Source of the DNA: Pseudomonadota bacterium | Lineage (GTDB): Bacteria > Pseudomonadota > Alphaproteobacteria > Rhizobiales > Phreatobacteraceae | Direction: 5' to 3' | DNA length: 53,334 nucleotides | Assembly: GCA_023416965.1 (NCBI GenBank) | Contig: JAEZGJ010000220.1 | Location: forward strand, 1-53,334 | Shown: piece by piece, positions 1 through 8,730 of the stretch | Numbering within the stretch: position 1 is the first letter of the stretch | Layout: the number at the start of each line of letters is the position of its first letter | Notes under the pieces: generated by a model | Told to the model about the DNA's origin: nothing | What the model saw: the letters and a program-made list of their open reading frames with translations, nothing else | Database searches by the model: none | Program-made: the position numbers and the translations under genes

Positions 1-106
1 CCTCCTGACGCGCCTCCGGCCGCCCTTCGGCGGGCGGCCGAGGCCGCCCGGCACGTGCCCGCTCCACCGCTGTCCTGCCGGCGGCCCCGCCCCAAGTTGC
101 CTCGCC

Positions 107-1426
107 ATGACGGTTGCAGTCCCCATCGCCACCATCCTCGACCGGCTGGCGAAGCTCCACCCGAAGCTGATCGACCTGTCGCTCGACCGGATGACGGGAG
201 CGCTGGAGCGGCTCGGCAATCCTCACCTCGCCCTGCCGCCGGTGATCCATGTCGCCGGCACCAACGGCAAGGGTTCGACCTCGGCCTTCGCCCGCGCTTT
301 CCTTGAGGCGTCCGGCCGCACGGTCCACGTCTACACCTCGCCCCATCTCGTGAAGTTCAACGAGCGCTTCCGGCTGGGCGCCGCAGGCGGCGGGCGGCTG
401 GTGGACGACACCACGCTCGCGGACATCCTGCTCGAGGTGGAGCGGGTCAACGAGGGCCAGCCGATCACCCAGTTCGAGATCACCACCATCGCCGGACTGA
501 TGCTCTTCGCCCGACATCCGGCCGATGCGGTGATTCTGGAGGTCGGCATGGGCGGACGGTTCGACGCCACCAACGTGGTGCCGCGGCCGGCGGTCAGCGT
601 CATCACGCCGGTGTCGATGGACCATGCGGATTTCCTCGGCGATACCGTCGCCAAGATCGCCGGCGAGAAGGCAGGTATCCTCAAGCGCGGCCGGCCGGCC
701 GTCATCGCCCGGCAGACGCCCGAGGCCATGGCGGTCATCGAGGCGGCGGCGGAAGCGACGCGCTCGCGCCTGTTCGTGTCGGGGCTCGACTGGTTCGCCC
801 GCTCCGAGAATGGCCGCTTCGTCTTCCAGGACGAGGACGGGCTGATCGATGCGCCGCCGCCGCGGCTCGCCGGCGCCCATCAATTCGAGAATGCCGGCAC
901 GGCCCTCATGGCCGTGAAGACCGCCGGCTTCTCCATGACGACGGCCGCCGTGGAGCGGGGACTGCAGACGGTCGCCTGGCCCGGCCGGCTGCAGCGGCTC
1001 ACCGGAAACATCCTCGCGGCGCTGCCCACCGGGGCCGAGGTCTGGCTCGATGGCGGTCACAATCCCGGCGGCGGCGAGGTGCTGGCCGAGGCGGTCGCCA
1101 CCATGCAGGCGCGCCAGCCCAAGCCCCTGGTGATGATCGCCGGCATGATCTCGACCAAGGATCCGCGCGGCTTCCTCGATCATTTCCGCACCCTCGCACC
1201 GCGGGTCCTGACGGTGCCCTTCAGCTATCCGGCGGCCCTCTCCGCGCCTGCCCTCGCCGAGGCGGCGCGGGCGGCGGGCCTTGATGCCATGGCCTGCGAC
1301 AGCCTCGATGCGGCACTGGCAGCCGTGAGGGGCGAGCCGGGGCGCCTGCCGCCGCGGGTGCTCATCACCGGCAGCCTCTATCTCGCCGGCGAGGTGCTGG
1401 CGCGGGACGGCTGGGAGCCCGCCTGA
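107..1426 (+). CDS. folC: Bifunctional folylpolyglutamate synthase / dihydrofolate synthase
   Basis: A 439-residue protein, the usual length for FolC. The ATP-binding loop GTNGKGSTS lies at residues 51-59, followed by the family stretch YTSPHLVKFNERF near residue 80 and the EVGMGGRFDATN motif near residue 150, which matches the Mur-ligase-like ADP-forming fold. The enzyme adds glutamate to dihydropteroate and then extends the polyglutamate tail of folates in the cytoplasm. The ATG at 107 leaves about 45 residues before the P-loop, as in homologues. In many alphaproteobacteria folC follows accD, but the 106 bases upstream are too short to prove this here. The next gene downstream has its own stress promoter, so folC probably ends its transcript here. 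Confidence 0.97.
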   Translation: MTVAVPIATILDRLAKLHPKLIDLSLDRMTGALERLGNPHLALPPVIHVAGTNGKGSTSAFARAFLEASGRTVHVYTSPHLVKFNERFRLGAAGGGRLVDDTTLADILLEVERVNEGQPITQFEITTIAGLMLFARHPADAVILEVGMGGRFDATNVVPRPAVSVITPVSMDHADFLGDTVAKIAGEKAGILKRGRPAVIARQTPEAMAVIEAAAEATRSRLFVSGLDWFARSENGRFVFQDEDGLIDAPPPRLAGAHQFENAGTALMAVKTAGFSMTTAAVERGLQTVAWPGRLQRLTGNILAALPTGAEVWLDGGHNPGGGEVLAEAVATMQARQPKPLVMIAGMISTKDPRGFLDHFRTLAPRVLTVPFSYPAALSAPALAEAARAAGLDAMACDSLDAALAAVRGEPGRLPPRVLITGSLYLAGEVLARDGWEPA

Positions 1427-1435
1427 CGCCATAGC

Positions 1436-1461
1436 GGAACCCGTCAGGCCCGCCTCTCGTT
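1436..1461 (+). promoter_or_regulatory. Predicted sigma-EcfG (general stress) promoter
   Basis: GGAAC at 1436-1440 and CGTT at 1458-1461 are separated by 17 bases. This matches the alphaproteobacterial EcfG/RpoE2 consensus of GGAAC, 16 or 17 bases, CGTT. The -10 element is 26 bases before the ATG of the 56-residue gene at 1487, leaving a short leader with a strong GAGGAGG ribosome site at 1474-1480. Sequence match only. Confidence 0.75.
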
Positions 1462-1486
1462 GGTATCCGACCCGAGGAGGACAGCC

Positions 1487-1657
1487 ATGGACGATCCAGA
1501 CCAGACCGCCCCCGCTCCGCGCGACGATGGACAGGTGCCGCCGCGCCCGCCCACATCACGCGAGAAGGACGAGATGGCGACCGGCAACCGCCGTGCCGAG
1601 GCACCTGCGAAGAAGGCGCTGCCGGTCGAGGACCTCAACGCCTCCAACGACAAGTAG
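1487..1657 (+). CDS. Small hydrophilic protein with a stress-type promoter
   Basis: A 56-residue, Pro/Asp/Lys-rich protein with no hydrophobic segment, predicted to be soluble and largely disordered. I do not recognise a family. The ATG at 1487 follows GAGGAGG by six bases, one of the best ribosome sites in the window. An in-frame TTG at 1460 overlaps the promoter -10 element and is therefore unlikely. It is preceded by a consensus EcfG promoter and its stop lies one base from the convergent FAD oxidoreductase stop. A role in the general stress response is inferred from the promoter alone. Confidence 0.7.
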   Translation: MDDPDQTAPAPRDDGQVPPRPPTSREKDEMATGNRRAEAPAKKALPVEDLNASNDK

Positions 1658-1658
1658 G

Positions 1659-2882
1659 TCAGAACCGGCGGCGGAAGCCGAAGAGGTCGCTGTCGGGATC
1701 GCCGTTCCCTGCGATGTGTCCTCGGAGGATCTGCGAAGCCATCATCGAGAAGGTGATGCCGTTGCCGCCATAGCCGAGCACGGCATAGCAGCCGGGGAGC
1801 CGCGGCACCGGGCCTATGGAGGGCGTCCCCGTCTCAGACGCCCCGAAGGAGCCGCACCAGGCGTAGTCGGCCTCGGTGTCGAGGCCGGGCATGAGCCGGG
1901 CGAGCTTCGCCTGGATGGTCTTGATCTTCATCGGCAGCAGCGCGTCCCGTGCCTCCTCGTCGGCGAGATCCTCGTCCTCGCCGCCGCAGATGATCCGGCC
2001 GTCCTGGTCGGCGCGCAGATAGAGATAGGGGTCGGACGCTTCCCAGACGAAGGGGAGGTCGGAGGCGAAGGCGCGCGGCTGCTGACGCGTGGCCAGGCAA
2101 TAGGTCGCGACGACGCGGTGGCCCATGCGCGGCACCCTGCGTGGCAATTCGTATCCGGTGGCGAAGACGAGATGGCGCCCCTCCACCGTCGGCCCATTCT
2201 CCGTCTCCAGCGATACGCCGGGGCCCGCGGCATCGACCCGGCTCACGGTGACGGGCGCATAGAGCCGCGCACCGCGGTCGAGGGCCGCACGCAGGAAACC
2301 GGCGGCGAGGCGACGGGGATCGGCGGCGAGATTGCCGTGGCCCAGAATGGCGGCCCGGCCGGCAAGGCCGTAGCGCTCGGTGACAGCCGGGCCGCTGAGC
2401 AAGGACACCTCGAACCCGGCCCGGCGCCGGGCGGCCGCCTCCGCCTCCAGCCCTTCGCGGTCGAGGAGATCGCCCTGGAGATAGAGCGTGTCGCGATCGG
2501 AGAGCCCCGCGTCGATGCCGAGATGGGCGGCGCGTTCGCGCAGGGCCACGAGGGCGAGCTTGGACCGCCGCCAGATGCGCTCCGCCCGGTCCAGCCCGAT
2601 CCGCGCCGCGAGCTTGGTCAGCGGCGTATCGATCTCGTATTGCAGCAGCGCCGTGGAGGCGGGCGTCGATCCGAGCAGCGGGCCGCGGCGGTCGAGGATC
2701 ACCACGTCGAGACCGGCGTCGGTCAAGGCGTCGGCGACCATGGCTCCGGAAATGCCGGCGCCGACGACGATGACGTCGGCCTTCACGGCGCGGGCCAGCG
2801 GGGCGTGGGGAACGGCGGCGAGCGGCCGCGACATCCAGGGGGATCGGCCCGTGCGCAGATCCTTGGCGACGGTCGCGGCCAT
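1659..2882 (-). CDS. FAD-dependent oxidoreductase of the DAO (glycine/D-amino-acid oxidase-like) family
   Basis: A 407-residue flavoprotein. The N-terminal dinucleotide-binding motif VVGAGISG lies at residues 39-46, and the ILDRR acidic end of the second strand follows about 25 residues later. The C-terminal half carries the FAD-closing region GYGGNGITFS near residue 375. This order is typical of DAO-type oxidases acting on amino acids, amines or sugar acids; the substrate cannot be read from the sequence. The start ATG follows a GAGG ribosome site by seven bases. A stretch of about 35 residues before the Rossmann fold is normal for the FAD oxidoreductases that often carry a C-terminal Rieske domain, but none is present here. 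Confidence 0.9.
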   Translation of the reverse strand: MAATVAKDLRTGRSPWMSRPLAAVPHAPLARAVKADVIVVGAGISGAMVADALTDAGLDVVILDRRGPLLGSTPASTALLQYEIDTPLTKLAARIGLDRAERIWRRSKLALVALRERAAHLGIDAGLSDRDTLYLQGDLLDREGLEAEAAARRRAGFEVSLLSGPAVTERYGLAGRAAILGHGNLAADPRRLAAGFLRAALDRGARLYAPVTVSRVDAAGPGVSLETENGPTVEGRHLVFATGYELPRRVPRMGHRVVATYCLATRQQPRAFASDLPFVWEASDPYLYLRADQDGRIICGGEDEDLADEEARDALLPMKIKTIQAKLARLMPGLDTEADYAWCGSFGASETGTPSIGPVPRLPGCYAVLGYGGNGITFSMMASQILRGHIAGNGDPDSDLFGFRRRF

Positions 2883-3006
2883 GCGGAAACCTCAGGCGTG
2901 GTGGAAGGACGGACGACCGGTCGCCGGCCATCAGCAGACAGGAATGCGCCGGGAGGGCGTTTGGTTCCGCTTCCCCCATTACCTCCAGCGGTAGCGCACG
3001 GTGTTC

Positions 3007-3834
3007 TCAGGCTAGGCGGCTGGCGATCAGACCGAGGACGCGCCAGGTTCGCCGGCGGGCCGCCATCCACCAAGGGTCATCCGGCGGCCGGGTCCGTGAC
3101 CCGAGGATCAGTCCGCCCGTCGGAACGCGCTCGAGAACGCCCACCAGGACATCGCCATCGGTGACGTAGGGGTCGCCACCGCCATTGCGCCCGGCAAGGG
3201 TCGCGCCGGAACCGGGGATGAAATAGCTCACGGCCAGTTGGCCGGCGCCTGCGAGGCTGTCCATCAGGAAGGCGCGTTCGGCATCGACATCCGGCGCGAT
3301 GTGGTGGGTGATCTGCCCGGTCAGATGGCTGAAGCCGACACCGCGGTCGAAGCTCGCCGCTCCCAGGAAGAGCGCCGGACGGTCGCCTTCGGCGTCGAGG
3401 GCCCGCCAGAAGCGGACATGGTGGCGTCGGTCCGCCGAGCCGCCGACCGGCTTTTCGAAGGCGAGGTCCTGGATCCGGCCCTCGAAGAGGAGGGGCGAGA
3501 CGGGCGCGTCGGGATAGGGTCGGTCGAGGGCGACGGAGAGGCCGATGGCGAGAGCCGTCCGCAGCGTCACCGGATCGGCCGGGCGCCACCCTGCCGCATG
3601 CATGGCGGCGGCGACGGCTTCGGGGCCGCCGACCAGCCCGACATTGATGGGATCACCGGGAATTCCGCTGGCCGTCGTCGTCACCATGGGCCGGCGCGCA
3701 AGGCCGGGATGGTGCTCGTGCCGCCACCAGAGTTCAGGCGCCACGCCATAGGCGAGCGCAAGATAGAGGGTGGCGACAAGGGCCAGCAGGGCCAAGATGC
3801 GGCCCAGCCGGCGGGAGGGGCGGCGGGAGTTCAT
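3007..3834 (-). CDS. LssY C-terminal domain protein, membrane anchored
   Basis: A 275-residue protein with one N-terminal hydrophobic segment (about residues 12-30) followed by an extracytoplasmic domain. The phrases GDPINVGLVGG, GWRPADPVT, SPLLFEGRIQDLAFEK and RHHVRFW match the LssY_C family, named from a protein encoded near the Legionella type I secretion locus; its biochemical role is unknown. In other proteins the domain is fused to DedA or PAP2 membrane domains, but here it stands alone behind a single anchor. It is divergent from the DUF2272 gene, with 65 bases between the starts. Confidence 0.8.
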   Translation of the reverse strand: MNSRRPSRRLGRILALLALVATLYLALAYGVAPELWWRHEHHPGLARRPMVTTTASGIPGDPINVGLVGGPEAVAAAMHAAGWRPADPVTLRTALAIGLSVALDRPYPDAPVSPLLFEGRIQDLAFEKPVGGSADRRHHVRFWRALDAEGDRPALFLGAASFDRGVGFSHLTGQITHHIAPDVDAERAFLMDSLAGAGQLAVSYFIPGSGATLAGRNGGGDPYVTDGDVLVGVLERVPTGGLILGSRTRPPDDPWWMAARRRTWRVLGLIASRLA

Positions 3835-3899
3835 GACGGAAGCCTAGCCGCGCCGGCACAGGCTCGCCACGGCGGCAAAATCCTGCTGTGGTCCCCGCC

Positions 3900-4976
3900 A
3901 TGAACCGACGGAACTTACGGTCAGGCACGAAACGGCACGGACGGGTGCGGCTTCTGGCTGCGATGTGCGTACTCGCCGGGCTCGTGGGCGCCGTGGGGCC
4001 TGCGGCTGGCCAAACGGCGGCCTTTCCCCCGGCCGATCGCAACCGGCTCGACAGACTATGCCGCGCCACCGGCACCGCGCCCCCCTCCCCCGCGGCACTG
4101 GCCATCGCCGGCACGGCGGTCCGGGAACACGATACCTTCGGCGGCCATCTGATCGCGGCTGGCGGAGCACTGGTCCGGTTCGGCGCGGTGGAGACGGATG
4201 CGACCCGCGACGAGGCAGCCGGTCGCGGCGCGCCCTGGCGGCAGGTCATGCGCTATTGGGAGACCCTGGGGTCCTTGAGCGAGGGGCCTCTGCAGGTCCG
4301 CCGCGTCCCGCGCCTTGCCGACGATGCGGCGGCGCCGGGCGGAGGCGAGCTCGTGCCGCTCGCGGATGTCCTCGCCCGCCTGCCCGGCTCGAACCTGCCC
4401 GAGGCCGAGAGAGAGGCGCTGGCGCAGGCAGCCTTCCGGGCGGCGGCCTCCGACATTCCATGGTCGGCCGCCTTCGTCTCCCATGTTGTGCTCACCGCGG
4501 GCGTGTCGCGGCTGCGCTTCCAGGCGGCGATGGCCCATCTGGACTACGTCAGCGAAGCGGCACGGCGGAGCCGCGACGAGGTCCAGGGACTGACCGCCGG
4601 CGCCTTCTACAGGGCCTGCGACCCGAGGACGACGCGGCTGCGTCCCGGCGACCTCCTGTGCCTGCACCGGCACGGGATGCCCGGCGACTTCGCCGCCCTC
4701 GTTCCGGCGCTGGGGTCGGGGGAGCGCCCGGTCTGGAACCTCCATTGCGACGTGGTGGTGGCGACGGATGCACGCCGCCGATTGGCGACGCTCGTCGGCG
4801 GGAACGTGCTGCAATCGGTGGCGCGGCGCGACCTCAGGACCGACGGGCGGGGCATTCTGGCCAGACCGCGGCGCAGCGCGGCCTGCCCTGCCGAGGCGCG
4901 GATCGGGCCGCTCTGCAATCCGGAAGCGGCTCCGTGGTTCGTCGTGCTTCAGGCGACCGACCCTGCCGATCCCTGA
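3900..4976 (+). CDS. DUF2272 domain protein, probably secreted
   Basis: A 358-residue protein. A basic N-terminus and a hydrophobic stretch (about residues 18-38) ending at a small-residue site suggest a signal peptide. The body contains PWSAAFVSHV, LRPGDLLCLHR, WNLHCDVVV and LVGGNV, the conserved blocks of DUF2272. The Asp/His-containing blocks and the overall order recall CHAP/NlpC-like amidase folds, but a catalytic role is inference. I chose the ATG at 3900 over an in-frame GTG at 3888 because the signal peptide then begins with the basic region. Function unknown. Confidence 0.8.
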   Translation: MNRRNLRSGTKRHGRVRLLAAMCVLAGLVGAVGPAAGQTAAFPPADRNRLDRLCRATGTAPPSPAALAIAGTAVREHDTFGGHLIAAGGALVRFGAVETDATRDEAAGRGAPWRQVMRYWETLGSLSEGPLQVRRVPRLADDAAAPGGGELVPLADVLARLPGSNLPEAEREALAQAAFRAAASDIPWSAAFVSHVVLTAGVSRLRFQAAMAHLDYVSEAARRSRDEVQGLTAGAFYRACDPRTTRLRPGDLLCLHRHGMPGDFAALVPALGSGERPVWNLHCDVVVATDARRRLATLVGGNVLQSVARRDLRTDGRGILARPRRSAACPAEARIGPLCNPEAAPWFVVLQATDPADP

Positions 4977-4982
4977 GACCGC

Positions 4983-5034
4983 GCCTGCAATGAATGCAGG
5001 CCTGCCCACAAGACGGGCGCGACCTGCCGCCCGT
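4983..5034 (+). terminator. Two successive hairpins, possible terminator
   Basis: A 7-bp stem GCCTGCA/TGCAGGC (4983-5001, loop of five) is followed by a second 7-bp stem ACGGGCG/CGCCCGT (5013-5034, loop of eight) and a weakly T-rich stretch. They lie just after the DUF2272 stop and before the YitT gene. There is no clear U-tract, so termination is a guess. Confidence 0.4.
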
Positions 5035-5047
5035 GCTTCTGCTATTG

Positions 5048-5058
5048 TTGCACTGCAA
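5048..5058. promoter_or_regulatory. Perfect inverted repeat TTGCA-C-TGCAA before the YitT gene
   Basis: An 11-bp perfect inverted repeat sits 14 bases before the ATG at 5073, directly before the AGGAG ribosome site. TGC-rich sites of this look are known operators of PhaR-type (polyhydroxyalkanoate) repressors, but the assignment here is only a resemblance. Confidence 0.35.
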
Positions 5059-5072
5059 TAAGGAGTCGCGCC

Positions 5073-5681
5073 ATGTCGGAGCACGTGCTGCGCCACCGGT
5101 TCCACGAAGACGCCATCGCCCTCGTCCTGGGCACGCTCTTCGTCGCCCTCGGCATTGCCTTCTACGCCAAATCCTCGCTGCTCACGGGGAGCACGGTGGG
5201 GATCGCCCTCCTGCTCAGCTATGCGACGCCGCTGAATTTCTCCGCCTTGTTCCTGCTGGTGAACCTCCCCTTCTTCGCCCTGTCGCTGCTCAGGCTCGGC
5301 TGGGCCTTCACGGTCAAGACCCTGGCGGCGGTGCTGCTGGTGTCGGTGTTCTCGCGGCTCATGCCCTTCTGGCTGGAGATCGGCCATCTCAATTCCGTCT
5401 ATGCCGCCATCGTCGGCGGCGGCCTGTTCGGCATCGGCCTCCTCATCCTGTTCCGCCACGGCATGAGCCTCGGCGGCGTCAGCATCCTCGCCTATTACCT
5501 GCAGGAGCGGCATGGCCTGCGCGCCGGCTATTTCCAGCTCGGCGTCGACATGCTGGTCATGCTGGCGGCGACCGCCGTCATCAGCCTCGACCTCGTGGCG
5601 CTGTCGGTGGCCGGGGTCACCGTCCTCTGCTCGATCCTCGGCATGAACCACCGCCCCGGGCGCTATGTCGGCGTGAGCTGA
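5073..5681 (+). CDS. YitT family inner-membrane protein
   Basis: A 202-residue polytopic membrane protein with five to six hydrophobic segments. It contains the family phrases GIAFYAKSSLLTGSTVGIALL and GGGLFGIGLLILFRHGMSLGG, which identify the N-terminal membrane part of YitT (formerly DUF161). The soluble C-terminal DUF2179 domain found in many YitT proteins is absent, so this is the short form. The function of the family is unknown; transport has been suggested. The AGGAG ribosome site at 5061-5065 fixes the start, and a palindrome lies just upstream of it. Confidence 0.88.
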   Translation: MSEHVLRHRFHEDAIALVLGTLFVALGIAFYAKSSLLTGSTVGIALLLSYATPLNFSALFLLVNLPFFALSLLRLGWAFTVKTLAAVLLVSVFSRLMPFWLEIGHLNSVYAAIVGGGLFGIGLLILFRHGMSLGGVSILAYYLQERHGLRAGYFQLGVDMLVMLAATAVISLDLVALSVAGVTVLCSILGMNHRPGRYVGVS

Positions 5682-5688
5682 CCGGACC

Positions 5689-6885
5689 TCAATAGGCGTC
5701 GCGGCGGCGGATGAGCGCCACCGCGGCGAAGGCGCCGACCGCCCCGACCACCGACAGCGCCACCATGGGCACGGGGCTCATGGTCGTGCCGACCAGCGTG
5801 CCGGCGATCTGCGCCGCGATGGCGCCGAGCCCCATCTGGGCGAAGCCGACGATGCCCGAGGCCGAGCCCGCCGCCTCGGGCCTGACGCTCACGGCGCCGG
5901 CGATAGAACCGGGCAATTGCAGGCCATTCGCGAAGGCGATCCCCGCCTGCGGCAGGAACAGCCAGGCGGGGTGGACCATCCAGCCCGCCAGCGCGATGGC
6001 GAACTGGATCAGCGCCATCAGCACCATCATGGCACTTCCCCAGCGGATCAGCCGGTCGGAGCCGAAGCGGGCGGCATAGCGGCCGCAGACCGCATTGCCG
6101 AGCATGTAGCCGCAGGCATTCACCATGAACCACAGGCCGTAGACGGTCGACGACTGGCCCATCAACGTGACGGTGACGTGCGGCGCGCCGCCGACGAAGG
6201 CGAAGAAGGTGATGGAGGACAGGGCGCCGATCAGCAGGTAGCCGACGAAGACGCGGTCGCGGCAGAGGGCGCCGGCGTCGCGCAGGAGCTGCCCGAAGCT
6301 CGGCGAGGAGACGACGGCGCGGGTCTCCGGCAGGCGCACGACGGCGAGCGCCAGGGTGACGAGGGCGATGCAGGCCGTGGCGGCGAAGACCCAGCGCCAG
6401 CCGATCGTCTCGGTCATCAGACCGCCGATGGAGGGCGAGACCATCGGTGCCACCACCATGGCCATGGTGACCCAGCCGATCATCGAGGCTGCGCGATCCC
6501 GGTCGAAGACGTCGCGGATGATGGCGCGGCCGATGACCTGGCCGGCGGAGGCGCCGAAGCTCTGCAGCACGCGGGCGACGATGAGCATGGCGGCGCTGGC
6601 GGCGAGCGCCGCGAAGAGGCTCATGGCCGCGGTCACGGCGAGGGCGCCGATGATGACCGGGCGGCGGCCGTAGCGGTCCGAGAGCGGCCCGAGGAAGAGC
6701 TGCGCCACGGCCATGCCGGCGAGATAGAGGGTGATGGTGAGCTGGATCGTGCCGGGATCGGTCTCGAAATAGCGCGCCAGGCCCGGAACCGCCGGAAGCG
6801 GCAGGTTCAGCGCCATGGGTCCGATCGCGGCGAAGACGACGAGCAGCGGCACGAGGGCGCGCGGCGCGAGGCGGGGATCTGACAT
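5689..6885 (-). CDS. MFS multidrug efflux transporter, Bcr/CflA family
   Basis: A 398-residue protein with about 12 transmembrane segments. The loop between segments 2 and 3 carries the MFS motif A in the form GPLSDRYGRRPV, and segments 4-5 carry an RVLQSFGASAGQVIGRAI stretch typical of the DHA1 Bcr/CflA drug:proton antiporters. It should export drugs or amphiphilic metabolites from the cytoplasm using the proton gradient; the substrate is not predictable. The gene converges on the YitT gene, with seven bases between the stop codons. The start at 6885 opens with a short cytoplasmic leader before segment 1. Confidence 0.92.
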   Translation of the reverse strand: MSDPRLAPRALVPLLVVFAAIGPMALNLPLPAVPGLARYFETDPGTIQLTITLYLAGMAVAQLFLGPLSDRYGRRPVIIGALAVTAAMSLFAALAASAAMLIVARVLQSFGASAGQVIGRAIIRDVFDRDRAASMIGWVTMAMVVAPMVSPSIGGLMTETIGWRWVFAATACIALVTLALAVVRLPETRAVVSSPSFGQLLRDAGALCRDRVFVGYLLIGALSSITFFAFVGGAPHVTVTLMGQSSTVYGLWFMVNACGYMLGNAVCGRYAARFGSDRLIRWGSAMMVLMALIQFAIALAGWMVHPAWLFLPQAGIAFANGLQLPGSIAGAVSVRPEAAGSASGIVGFAQMGLGAIAAQIAGTLVGTTMSPVPMVALSVVGAVGAFAAVALIRRRDAY

Positions 6886-7070
6886 GCAGGGGATCTCGAC
6901 CGTGGTCCCCGATGTCGCCCGCCGGGCGGGCCAGCGTCAACCCGCGGGGATGCGTGGGCACCCTGTTCCAGCTGGGCCGCGATGCCGCCGGACCGGCTGA
7001 CGCTCGATACTGCGACGATGTAGAAGCGCGGAGCCGGCGCGAATGCCGCCCCGCCGAGGGAGAAGACGCC

Positions 7071-7583
7071 GTGATCGCCGCCGAGATCGAAACCGACCGC
7101 CTCCGCCTCACTCCCGTGGGCGAGGCGGACTTCGCCGACCTCTGCCGGCTCACCGCCCATCCGGAGGTCGGCGGCAAGCTGAAGCACGGCGTCTTGACCG
7201 AGGCCGAGACGCGCGCCCAGCTCGACACCTATCGCGCCACCTGGGAGAGCCGCGGCTACGGCGTCTTCGTGATGCGGCGGCGGGAGGACGGCGCCTTCGT
7301 CGGCATCGTCGGCCTGTGGGACCACGACGAGGGCGTCGGCGTCGCCATGCGCTATGCCGTCATGCCGGAGCACCGCGCCCGCGGCTATACGAAGGAAGCG
7401 GCAATGTCTGTCCTTCAGTTCGCCGATAGACAGAACATCCATCCCATCATGGCGGTGACGCGCGAAAACAATCTTGTGTCCCGGCAGATTCTGGTCGATC
7501 TCGGGTTCGCACTGCGCGAGATCCGCGACACGGGCCATGCCCGCGTCGCCATCTTCGCGCTGGCATCCGGGGGACCTGCATGA
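7071..7583 (+). CDS. GNAT family N-acetyltransferase (RimJ/RimL-like)
   Basis: A 170-residue acetyltransferase. The opening IETDRLRLTPV is the standard start of the RimJ/RimL-type GNAT fold, and the acetyl-CoA pocket region reads YAVMPEHRARGYTKEA, with the R-A-R-G-Y variant of the Q/RxxGxG/A loop. The later NLVSRQILVDLGF block is also typical. I used the GTG at 7071, which begins right before the fold and follows GAGGGA by nine bases; the reading frame stays open upstream without homology. The acceptor may be a protein N-terminus, an antibiotic or a metabolite. Its stop overlaps the ATG of the next gene. Confidence 0.88.
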   Translation: MIAAEIETDRLRLTPVGEADFADLCRLTAHPEVGGKLKHGVLTEAETRAQLDTYRATWESRGYGVFVMRRREDGAFVGIVGLWDHDEGVGVAMRYAVMPEHRARGYTKEAAMSVLQFADRQNIHPIMAVTRENNLVSRQILVDLGFALREIRDTGHARVAIFALASGGPA

Positions 7584-8617
7584 CCGTCCAAGCCACGGCG
7601 ACGCCGCGCCTGCTCATGCCGGGCTTCGTTCTGGCCGCGGGCGTCGGGGTGGCGGCCGTCCTCGCCGAGCCGCTGCTGCGCCAGGCGACCGGCGGCCGGC
7701 TGGGGCTTCCGGTGATGGTCATCGCCCTCATCATCGGAATCGCGCTCCACCCCCTGGCGGCAAGGCCGGTCTTCGAGCCGGGGCTCACCTTCGCGGTGAA
7801 GAAGCTGCTGCGCTGGGCCATCGCCCTGCTCGGGCTGCGCATCGCCTTCGGCGACATCATCGGTCTCGGCGTCGCCACGCTGCTGCTGGTGGTGGTCTCC
7901 ATGGCGACCACCATCGCCAGCGCCGTCTGGCTGGCGCGCCGCCTCGGTGTGGCCGACGGCTACGGCGCGCTGGCGGGCGCAGCGACGGCGGTCTGCGGCG
8001 CCTCGGCGACGCTGGCCACCACGACCGTCGTGCCGAATTACCCCGCCAAGGCCGCCGACACCGCCTTCACCGTGGTTGCCGCCAACGCGGTCTCGACGCT
8101 GGTCATGCTCGCCTATCCGCCGCTCGCCGCGGCGCTCGGCTTCGACGCGACGCAGACGGGCATTCTCCTCGGCGCTACCATCCACGACATGGCCCAGGTG
8201 GTGGGCGCCGGCTACGCCGTCTCCGAGCCGGTGGGCAACACCGCCGTGGTGGTGAAGCTGTTCCGGGTCTTCCTGCTGCTGCCGGTGGTCCTCGCCATCG
8301 GCTGGTGGTTCGTACGGCAGGGCGGCGCGGCAGGAGAGGCGCGCGTGCCGGTCCCCGTCTTCGCACTGGTCTTCCTCGCCCTGGTGGTGGTCAATTCGGT
8401 GGCCCCGTCACTATCGGCCCTCGCCGCCCCCTATGCCGCGGCCAAGCCCTGGCTCGTCCAGCTCTCCAATGCCGGTCTGCTCATCGCCATCGCCGCCCTC
8501 GGACTCGGCACCTCGCTGACCGCCATCCTGAGCATCGGCTGGCGGCACGTGGCCGTCTTCCTCGGCGCCACGCTGGTCATCCTGGCGCTGGTGACGGCCG
8601 GCATCCTCGTGCTCTGA
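7580..8617 (+). CDS. YeiH family putative sulfate exporter
   Basis: A 345-residue protein with about ten hydrophobic segments. The blocks LLRWAIALLGLRIAF, AVCGASATLATT and GATIHDMAQVVGAGYAVS are hallmarks of the YeiH (UPF0324, PSE) family. Membership is clear, but the sulfate-export activity assigned to the family is weakly tested. The ATG overlaps the TGA of the acetyltransferase by four bases (ATGA), so the two genes are probably translationally coupled. No LysR regulator of the YeiE type lies next to it, unlike in Escherichia coli. Confidence 0.9.
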   Translation: MTVQATATPRLLMPGFVLAAGVGVAAVLAEPLLRQATGGRLGLPVMVIALIIGIALHPLAARPVFEPGLTFAVKKLLRWAIALLGLRIAFGDIIGLGVATLLLVVVSMATTIASAVWLARRLGVADGYGALAGAATAVCGASATLATTTVVPNYPAKAADTAFTVVAANAVSTLVMLAYPPLAAALGFDATQTGILLGATIHDMAQVVGAGYAVSEPVGNTAVVVKLFRVFLLLPVVLAIGWWFVRQGGAAGEARVPVPVFALVFLALVVVNSVAPSLSALAAPYAAAKPWLVQLSNAGLLIAIAALGLGTSLTAILSIGWRHVAVFLGATLVILALVTAGILVL

Positions 8618-8730
8618 GCGGCCGGCGAGGCGCGCGCGGCAGTCCCGCCGCCGCGGCTCTTGCCCGTCGCCGCGCCGCCGTCTAGGCCATTTCCGACAGG
8701 ATTTCCGCTGATCCCGGCAAAGGACCATCC

